From Acholeplasmataceae bacterium (GTDB lineage: Bacteria; Bacillota_I; Bacilli_A; ML615J-28; CAG-698): a DNA stretch of 11,345 bases. Location: positions 1-11,345 of the forward strand of contig DUUA01000151.1 of the NCBI GenBank assembly GCA_012841765.1. Direction: 5' to 3'. A model generated the notes under the pieces. The model was not told where the DNA came from. It ran no database searches and worked only from the letters and a program-made list of their open reading frames with translations. The translations under genes and the position numbers were made by a program. How positions within the stretch are numbered: position 1 is the stretch's first letter; each line of letters opens with the position of its first letter. Shown piece by piece: positions 7,323-11,345 of the stretch.

Positions 7323-7607
7323 ATGGCAGACAAAAATTTAACATGCAAGGATTGCGGAAAAGAATTCGTATTTACTCAAAGAGAACAAGATTTTTACAAA
7401 GAAAAAGGTTTTCAAAATGAACCTCAAAGATGTCCTGATTGTAGAGCAGCAAAGAAACAACAATTAAGAGGCGGAAGCTCTCAAAGAGAAATGCATAAAG
7501 TAACTTGCGCATCTTGTGGGAAAGAAACTATGGTTCCTTTCAAACCATCTGGTGACAGACCAGTTTATTGCAGAGATTGTTATCAACAAAAAAATAATCG
7601 TTATTAA
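7323..7607 (+). CDS. small double zinc-ribbon protein
   Basis: The 94-residue cytosolic protein has two four-cysteine zinc sites. The first is C8-x2-C11 with C37-x2-C40 (CKDCGKEF, then RCPDC). The second is C62-x2-C65 with C83-x2-C86 (CASCGKET, then PVYCRDCY). The first half matches the probable zinc-ribbon domain common in low-GC Bacillota and related bacteria, and the second the short CxxCG...PVYCxxCY motif often fused to it. The linker (about 44-57) is basic and glutamine-rich, which would suit nucleic-acid or ribosome contact, but the role of the family is not established and none is assigned. AGGAG at 7313-7317 lies 5 nt before the ATG. The gene is monocistronic: a strong terminator follows at 7626. 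Confidence 0.9.
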   Translation: MADKNLTCKDCGKEFVFTQREQDFYKEKGFQNEPQRCPDCRAAKKQQLRGGSSQREMHKVTCASCGKETMVPFKPSGDRPVYCRDCYQQKNNRY

Positions 7608-7625
7608 TTAATAGATTATAAAACA

Positions 7626-7654
7626 AAAGCAAAGCCTTATGGTTTTGCTTTTTT
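7626..7654 (+). terminator. intrinsic terminator of the zinc-ribbon gene
   Basis: AAAGCAAAGCC (7626-7636) pairs with GGTTTTGCTTT (7641-7651) around TTAT, with one G-T pair, and is followed by more T. It separates the zinc-ribbon gene from the leucine dehydrogenase. Confidence 0.8.
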
Positions 7655-7683
7655 GCTTTAAATTTTAATTTTTTGTTCAAATA

Positions 7684-7692
7684 TGCTATAAT
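7684..7692 (+). promoter_or_regulatory. extended -10 promoter of leucine dehydrogenase
   Basis: TGCTATAAT is a perfect extended -10 element. Only T-rich sequence (TTTAAT, 7664-7669) sits at the -35 position. It lies 46 bp before the proposed ATT start at 7738. Confidence 0.65.
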
Positions 7693-7722
7693 ACACTATA
7701 GGTATAAAATATATATTTATGG

Positions 7723-7740
7723 AAAAGAGGTAAAATTATT
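7723..7740 (+). promoter_or_regulatory. Shine-Dalgarno and proposed ATT start codon
   Basis: AAAAGAGG (7723-7730) is the only good ribosome-binding site ahead of the leucine dehydrogenase. It lies 7 nt before ATT 7738-7740 but 25 nt before the first in-frame ATG (7756), which is too far for initiation. No ATG, GTG or TTG occurs between them in this frame. Confidence 0.65.
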
Positions 7741-8811
7741 AAGAAATTTGATTATATGCAAAAATTTGGGTTTGAACAGTTAATATATTTTTTTGATCAA
7801 GACACAGGCTTAAAGGCAATAACATGCATTCATGACACAACATTAGGACCCGCTTTAGGCGGAACAAGAATTTGGGATTACGCTACTGAAGATGAGGCAG
7901 TTTTAGATGTTTTAAGACTTGCCAAAGGAATGACATATAAAAACTCTGCAGCAGGACTTAATTTCGGTGGTGGCAAAACTGTAATTATAGGTAAAGCTGA
8001 TGAAATTAAATCAGAAAGCTTCTTTAGAGCTTATGGTCGTTATATTGAGAGTTTAAATGGTAGATACATTACAACAGAAGATGTTAATATGACAATGAAA
8101 GATATGGAATACATTAATATGGAAACTAATTATGTTGTTGGACTTGCATCAAAATCTGGAAACCCTTCGCCAATTACTGCGCTTGGTGCCTATCATGGTA
8201 TTAGAGCAGGGTTAATGTATAAATTTGGAACTGATGATGTTTCTAAATATTCTTATGCTGTTCAAGGAGTTGGACAAACTGGAGGCAATCTTGTAGATTA
8301 TTTGACTAAAGCTAAAGCTAAAAATATATATTATACAGATATTAATCCAGACAATATTGAAAAAATTAAGGCAAATTACAAAGATGCAATCTTTGTAAAG
8401 CCTGAAGAAATATATAGCTTAGATGTTGATGTTTTTGTTCCTTGTGCAATGGGAGCTATCTTAGATGATGAAACAATTCCAACTTTGAAAGCAAAAGTTA
8501 TTGCTGGTACAGCAAATAATATTTTAAAAGATATTAAAAAACATGGAAAAATGCTAATGGATAGAGATATAGTTTATGCACCAGATTTTGTTATTAATGC
8601 TGGTGGTGTTATTAATGTAGCTCCATCAGAGCATGATTATAATAAAGCGAAAGTTATTAAAGATGTTGAAAAGATTTATGATAGATTATTAGACATTTTT
8701 AAGATTTCAACAGAACAAAATATTCCTACTCAAGAAGCAGCAAAATTCTTTGCTAGAGATAGAATTGCTAAGATTCATAATCTTCATAGAATTTATTTAG
8801 GAAAAAAATAA
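7738..8811 (+). CDS. leucine dehydrogenase (Glu/Leu/Phe/Val dehydrogenase family)
   Basis: This cytosolic enzyme catalyses NAD-dependent oxidative deamination of branched-chain amino acids to 2-oxo acids and ammonia. The N-terminal catalytic domain has GPALGGTRIW, KGMTYKNSAAGLNFGGGKTVI (as two adjacent blocks) and TTEDVNM. The Rossmann domain has GVGQTG (GxGxxG) and NAGGVINVA. I start at ATT 7738, not ATG 7756: the extra residues (xKKFDY before MQKFGFEQL) align without gaps to the MEIFKYMEKYDYEQL start of Bacillus enzymes, the Shine-Dalgarno fits only this position, and the lysines and aspartate then number K68, K80 and D115, as in those enzymes. The product is 357 residues, slightly shorter than the usual 364 or so. 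With ATG 7756 it would be 351. It is a single-gene unit with its own promoter and terminator. It could prefer valine or phenylalanine; specificity is not readable here. Confidence 0.93.
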   Translation: MKKFDYMQKFGFEQLIYFFDQDTGLKAITCIHDTTLGPALGGTRIWDYATEDEAVLDVLRLAKGMTYKNSAAGLNFGGGKTVIIGKADEIKSESFFRAYGRYIESLNGRYITTEDVNMTMKDMEYINMETNYVVGLASKSGNPSPITALGAYHGIRAGLMYKFGTDDVSKYSYAVQGVGQTGGNLVDYLTKAKAKNIYYTDINPDNIEKIKANYKDAIFVKPEEIYSLDVDVFVPCAMGAILDDETIPTLKAKVIAGTANNILKDIKKHGKMLMDRDIVYAPDFVINAGGVINVAPSEHDYNKAKVIKDVEKIYDRLLDIFKISTEQNIPTQEAAKFFARDRIAKIHNLHRIYLGKK

Positions 8812-8826
8812 AAAGAATATATAATT

Positions 8827-8857
8827 AATAAGCTTGATTTTTCAAGCTTATTTTTTT
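8827..8857 (+). terminator. intrinsic terminator of leucine dehydrogenase
   Basis: A perfect 11-bp stem AATAAGCTTGA (8827-8837) pairs with TCAAGCTTATT (8842-8852) around TTTT and continues into a T-run. It starts 16 nt after the stop codon. Confidence 0.9.
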
Positions 8858-8876
8858 ATGTCTTAATTTAATTATA

Positions 8877-8905
8877 TTGTTACAACTGTGACAATAAAAT
8901 ATAAA
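8877..8905 (+). promoter_or_regulatory. orphan promoter with no full-length gene behind it
   Basis: TTGTTA (8877-8882) and TATAAA (8900-8905) are separated by exactly 17 bp. A Shine-Dalgarno AAAGAGG (8924-8930) and ATG (8940) follow at normal distances, but the reading frame stops after 11 codons, just where the repeat copy begins. Confidence 0.5.
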
Positions 8906-8939
8906 ATATGCACATAAGCAACGAAAGAGGTAAAAAATT

Positions 8940-8975
8940 ATGAAATATGAAAATAGAATAATTGTATCAAAATAG
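8940..8975 (+). pseudogene. truncated or frameshifted mini-ORF (MKYENRIIVSK)
   Basis: It has a proper promoter, a Shine-Dalgarno (AAAGAGG, 9-nt spacer) and ATG, yet encodes only 11 residues before TAG. The shifted frame from the A-run at 8969-8972 continues as KIDHEEHIRSIGLIHKH to TAG 9020-9022, so one lost A could explain the stop; that would still give only 27 residues. The later part coincides with the 27-bp direct repeat. It may be the start of a gene cut by arrival of the downstream cassette, a decayed gene, or a leader peptide. Function unknown. Confidence 0.35.
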
Positions 8976-9012
8976 ATCATGAAGAACATATAAGAAGTAT
9001 AGGCTTGATACA
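8958..9012 (+). repeat. direct repeat, left copy flanking the toxin-antitoxin operon
   Basis: Positions 8986-9012 are identical over 27 bp to 11205-11231 (from ACATATAAGAAG through AGGCTTGATACA). The preceding 28 bp (8958-8985) match 11177-11204 at about 17 positions, beginning with ten identical bases ATAATTGTAT. In this copy the sequence after the core (TAAGCATTAGCC) does not restore the hairpin seen in the right copy, so it is a decayed or partial terminator. Confidence 0.75.
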
Positions 9013-9039
9013 TAAGCATTAGCCCTTTATGGAAAGAGA

Positions 9040-9230
9040 CTAATTTTCCTTTTCGACTAATTCTAAAATTTCTGTGATGATATTTTTTGATGGTTTTAGT
9101 GAATGCCAATACTGGTTTCCTTTGTTTTAGAATAACTAACTTTTTAACGATTCGCTTACGTTTTAAACGATTACATAATAATTTAACAATTTTTCTTAAA
9201 TAATAATATTTATCCTGTTATTTCAAGACA
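9040..9230 (-). pseudogene. possible minus-strand gene remnant
   Basis: On the minus strand, codons ending at TAG (complement of 9040-9042) read NKGNQYWHSLKPSKNI and on to EILELVEKEN, 28 residues with an amphipathic C-terminal helix. Upstream in a different frame (to about 9230) another open stretch reads KYYYLRKIVKLLCNRLKRKR. This would be a gene end with a frameshift and no start. AT-rich sequence gives such stretches by chance, so this is a weak call. Apart from it and the listed sites, I see nothing coding between 8812 and 9314. Confidence 0.2.
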
Positions 9231-9231
9231 A

Positions 9232-9288
9232 TTAGCAAAAATATATTCTTTTAGCAAAACTATTGCTAAGCAAATATAAATATGCTAA
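9232..9288. promoter_or_regulatory. four-half-site symmetric operator
   Basis: Two TTAGCA motifs (9232-9237, 9251-9256) face two TGCTAA motifs (9264-9269, 9283-9288). Spacing within each like-oriented pair is exactly 19 bp, and the central pair forms the inverted repeat TTAGCA-7-TGCTAA, so the 57-bp array is mirror symmetric. The third and fourth half-sites overlap the -35 and -10 of the operon promoter. This suits cooperative autorepression by the winged-helix protein encoded at 9315, as known for AbiEi-type antitoxins binding inverted repeats at their own promoter. Confidence 0.7.
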
Positions 9289-9291
9289 AAT
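9263..9291 (+). promoter_or_regulatory. promoter of the AbiE-like operon
   Basis: TTGCTA (9263-9268) and TAAAAT (9286-9291), with an extended -10 TGC just before (9283-9285), are 17 bp apart. The promoter lies inside the operator array. AAGGAGG (9299-9305) follows, 9 nt before ATG 9315. Confidence 0.65.
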
Positions 9292-9314
9292 ATGATTGAA
9301 GGAGGATATATGAG

Positions 9315-10280
9315 ATGAAAAATGAGAAATATATCGATTTTTTAAGAAGTTATTTTAAAGTTCAAATAAAAGAAAATGATTTCGTCGATACTAATTTAAG
9401 TTTCAGAATAAAGAAATTATTCTCATTCTTATGTGTTGACATAAATAATTTACCTTTTGTTATTGCAAAATATAATGGAACAAATTTTAATGTTATTGAA
9501 TTTGATTATGTCAAAAATCTAATTAAGGAAAGCAGCAATAACCATGTAGTATTCTATTTTGATAAACTTAGTATTCAAAATAAGATGTCTCTAACAAATT
9601 ATGGTTTAGGATATATTATAGGTGATAATCAGTTTTACATACCCGAGTTGTTCATTATGATTAATGAAAACTATAATCATAAGCCGGTTAAACCAAATAG
9701 TAAACTTTCTGTGGGAGCACAAAATATTCTATTTAAGTTGTTGGTATTGGATAAGGTCGATGTATATCAAAAAGGTTTGAGTGATATTTTAGACGAGAAA
9801 GAATATGAAGTTTATAGAGCCGTTAAGGAACTTGAAAATAAAAAAATATTGATAATAGAAAAACCTTTAGGACATCGTGTCATTATGCTAGATGATAAAG
9901 AGGCAATTTGGGAAAAGGCAAAGCCTTTTTTAAAGTCTCCAATAATTGATGAAAAATATGTTGATAAGAATTCTCTCTTTAGTCAAAATATACAGCTAGT
10001 TGAATCAGGGCACTTTGCACTATCGAAAAAAGGAATGATTGTTACCAATGAAGAAGTATATGCCATAGAAAACAGACAGTATAAAGACATTAAAGATAAT
10101 GTGAAACAAGCATTTGAAGGTCATGAAAATGCTGTTAAGTTGCAAGTGTGGAAATCAAAAATAGTTAAGACAGCAAATAACGAAATAAATCCTTTTATAT
10201 TGTATTTATCTTTGAAGAATGATTATGATGAAAGAGTTCAAAAAGATTATGAAGAGTATATTTCAAAATATTGGAGGTAA
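9315..10280 (+). CDS. AbiEi-like antitoxin/autorepressor with winged helix
   Basis: This 321-residue protein is the first gene of a two-gene unit with a nucleotidyltransferase. An N-terminal region (1-120) of unclear fold precedes a winged-helix segment at about 130-195 (LSVGAQNILFKLLVLD, then a DEKEYEVYRAVKELENKKILI recognition/wing region). The C-terminal 110 residues (LKSPI, SGHFALSKKGMI, VKLQVWKSKIV, NPFILYLSLKND) match the pattern of antitoxin-like proteins often paired with AbiEii-type toxins in Bacillota. The expected role is to silence the operon and neutralise the toxin; in AbiE systems antitoxin and toxin do not form a stable complex (type IV). The start has a strong GGAGG (9301-9305, 9-nt spacer); a two-codon ORF ATG-AGA-TGA at 9310-9318 overlaps it. 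The gene differs from the lactococcal AbiEi layout in its longer N-terminus, so the subtype is uncertain. Confidence 0.7.
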   Translation: MKNEKYIDFLRSYFKVQIKENDFVDTNLSFRIKKLFSFLCVDINNLPFVIAKYNGTNFNVIEFDYVKNLIKESSNNHVVFYFDKLSIQNKMSLTNYGLGYIIGDNQFYIPELFIMINENYNHKPVKPNSKLSVGAQNILFKLLVLDKVDVYQKGLSDILDEKEYEVYRAVKELENKKILIIEKPLGHRVIMLDDKEAIWEKAKPFLKSPIIDEKYVDKNSLFSQNIQLVESGHFALSKKGMIVTNEEVYAIENRQYKDIKDNVKQAFEGHENAVKLQVWKSKIVKTANNEINPFILYLSLKNDYDERVQKDYEEYISKYWR

Positions 10281-10285
10281 TTTAA

Positions 10286-11047
10286 ATGATACAAGGATTA
10301 GAACATTTCAAAAATTATTTTAAAAATGATACTGATAAGTTTATATTAATTGGTGGTTCTGCGACTATTCTATCACTTGAATCTATTGGGCAAAGTAGGA
10401 ATAAAGGTACAAAAGATTTAGATCTTGTATTTGTAATTGAATTACTTGATAAAAAGTTCGTTAATAAATTTATGGACTATATAAGATTTGGTGGTTATGA
10501 AACAAAGATTGCAAATGGGAAATCACAGTTTTATCGGTTTCAAAATCCAAATAGTGAAGAGTTTCCAAAAATGATAGAGATATTATCAAGAAAACCAACC
10601 ATATTTAATGAAATTGATTTAATGAAGGCAACTAAACTAACTATATCTGAGGAAATATCAAGTTTATCAGCTTTAATTCTAGATGACCAATATTACCAAT
10701 TTGTTAAAGATAATAGTGTTATGCAAAATGGTATAAAAATAGCAACAATGGAATGCTTAGTTATATTAAAGATACGAGCATACAATGATTTAAAAAAGAA
10801 AAAAGAATTAGGAAAGGTTGATGTAAAAAGCGAAGACATCAGAAAACATAAAAATGATGTTTTTAGACTGGCACAGAATTTTAATACTACACAAAGGGTA
10901 GAATGTACAGATTATATGAAAAAAGACATAATGTTATTTAAATCAAATCTTGACAATGACTCCTTAAATTTACAAAGTCTTCACATCAATGGAACAGTAG
11001 ATGAGATAATAGATTTAATATACAAAGTATTTAGTGTATTAAAATAA
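10286..11047 (+). CDS. AbiEii-like nucleotidyltransferase toxin
   Basis: The 253-residue protein has the nucleotidyltransferase signature GGSA (23-26) followed by DLD (44-46), with a likely third acidic residue E98 in MIEILSRKP. A conserved C-terminal block has LKIRAYNDL (161-169) and EDIRKHKNDVFRL (183-195), typical of AbiEii/AbiGii-type toxins and their relatives. Members studied elsewhere modify tRNA acceptor ends or otherwise stop growth using NTP; the substrate here is not known. It starts 5 nt after the antitoxin stop, and its Shine-Dalgarno GGAGG (10273-10277) lies inside the last codons (TGG AGG) of that gene, so translation is likely coupled. All catalytic-site residues that I can identify are present, so an active enzyme is expected. 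A chromosomal nucleotidyltransferase of non-toxin function is the main alternative. Confidence 0.8.
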   Translation: MIQGLEHFKNYFKNDTDKFILIGGSATILSLESIGQSRNKGTKDLDLVFVIELLDKKFVNKFMDYIRFGGYETKIANGKSQFYRFQNPNSEEFPKMIEILSRKPTIFNEIDLMKATKLTISEEISSLSALILDDQYYQFVKDNSVMQNGIKIATMECLVILKIRAYNDLKKKKELGKVDVKSEDIRKHKNDVFRLAQNFNTTQRVECTDYMKKDIMLFKSNLDNDSLNLQSLHINGTVDEIIDLIYKVFSVLK

Positions 11048-11176
11048 GTATCTTGTTTTTTGTTCCAAAGAATAACTGTTAAATTAATAAGATTATATGT
11101 TTAAATTATTAAAATTGAGATAGGTTTTGGTAAATGTGTTGTAATACTATTAGGGACGGTAAATTTTTATATGTAC

Positions 11177-11231
11177 ATAATTGTATTAAAGTAAGTAGTT
11201 TTACACATATAAGAAGTATAGGCTTGATACA
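11177..11231 (+). repeat. direct repeat, right copy flanking the toxin-antitoxin operon
   Basis: This is the partner of 8958-9012. The 27-bp core at 11205-11231 is identical, and the start-to-start distance is 2219 bp. Here the core runs into an intact terminator hairpin. Between the operon stop (11047) and this copy, about 130 bp hold no gene I can support. Confidence 0.75.
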
Positions 11232-11250
11232 AAAGTATCAAGCCTTTTTT
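11220..11250 (+). terminator. intrinsic terminator downstream of the AbiE-like operon
   Basis: AGGCTTGATAC (11220-11230) pairs perfectly with GTATCAAGCCT (11235-11245) around AAAA and is followed by TTTTT. It is 170 nt downstream of the toxin gene. Its 5' arm is part of the direct repeat. Confidence 0.9.
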
Positions 11251-11345
11251 GTGGTATAAAGAGAATGGCCCTTATTTTCTAAATTATGTAGTTTTCCATT
11301 AAGATTATTTAAATCTTTTAATGGATTCTTTAATTGAATGGTTTC
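11238..11345 (-). CDS. possible 3' end of a minus-strand gene (partial)
   Basis: The minus strand is open from the window edge to TGA (complement of 11238-11240), giving 35 residues that begin ETIQLKNPLKDLNNLNGK and end SLYTTKKA. The stop falls inside the terminator hairpin, as also seen for the first regulator. The stretch is short and AT-rich, so it may be chance; the sequence beyond the window would decide. No function is suggested. Confidence 0.35.
   Translation of the reverse strand, partial: ETIQLKNPLKDLNNLNGKLHNLENKGHSLYTTKKA

Noticed and set aside
8825..9109. 94-codon minus-strand ORF
   Set aside because: It runs through the leucine dehydrogenase terminator, an orphan promoter and a direct repeat, with no ribosome site and an odd residue mix; judged a chance open frame.
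8986..11231. Phage or integrative-element att sites
   Set aside because: No integrase, excisionase or tRNA gene accompanies the direct repeat; it is reported as a repeat with the mechanism left open.
11132..11260. 42-codon plus-strand ORF beginning MCCNTIRDGK
   Set aside because: It spans the strong terminator at 11220-11250, so it would not be transcribed fully, and it has only a weak GAGATAGG upstream.
1..11345. Mycoplasma-type code with UGA as tryptophan
   Set aside because: All full-length genes are intact under the standard code, use TGG for tryptophan and end in TAA.

Overview
The window is a strongly AT-rich bacterial chromosome segment. Eight full-length protein genes all end in TAA and all use TGG for tryptophan, so the standard bacterial code applies rather than the UGA=Trp code of mycoplasmas. 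Purine-rich Shine-Dalgarno sites, extended -10 promoters (TGnTATAAT), a Bacillus-type leucine dehydrogenase, a GGDEF/HD-GYP protein and intrinsic terminators with T-runs point to a low-GC Bacillota (possibly an Acholeplasma/Izemoplasma-like relative with the standard code). The genus cannot be told from this sequence alone.

Layout. (1) Positions 1-230 hold a 64-bp-period repeat, probably the end of an insertion sequence lying mostly upstream, followed by a terminator hairpin. (2) Positions 375-746 are a small broken gene with two frame changes. (3) Positions 809-2800 (minus) encode a membrane-anchored PAS-PAS-GGDEF-HD-GYP protein whose cyclase motifs look intact and whose HD-GYP metal site is degenerate. 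(4) Divergent from it, 3008-4753 and 4891-6624 encode two tandem paralogous regulators of about 580 residues. Each carries two XRE-like helix-turn-helix motifs and a long C-terminal region of unknown function, and each has its own promoter region. (5) A small single-pass membrane protein follows (6762-7181), then a double zinc-ribbon protein (7323-7607) and a leucine dehydrogenase (7738-8811). (6) Positions 8812-9314 are a 500-bp non-coding stretch with a terminator, an orphan promoter/RBS/mini-ORF, one copy of a long repeat, and an elaborate operator. (7) Positions 9315-11047 are a two-gene operon resembling AbiE-type (AbiEi/AbiEii) toxin-antitoxin systems. (8) The repeat recurs at 11177-11231 with an intact terminator, followed by what may be the 3' end of a minus-strand gene.

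How the parts work together. The leucine dehydrogenase aligns with Bacillus enzymes only if translation begins at an ATT codon (7738), which restores the catalytic numbering K68/K80/D115 and places the start 7 nt after a good Shine-Dalgarno; this would be a rare AUU start. The toxin-antitoxin operon has a promoter covered by four TTAGCA half-sites in mirror symmetry, as expected for autoregulation by its winged-helix first gene. A 27-bp exact direct repeat flanks the operon, consistent with insertion of a 2.2-kb cassette next to a terminator. The c-di-GMP gene and the regulator pair share a divergent intergenic region of 207 bp, so co-regulation is possible but not shown.
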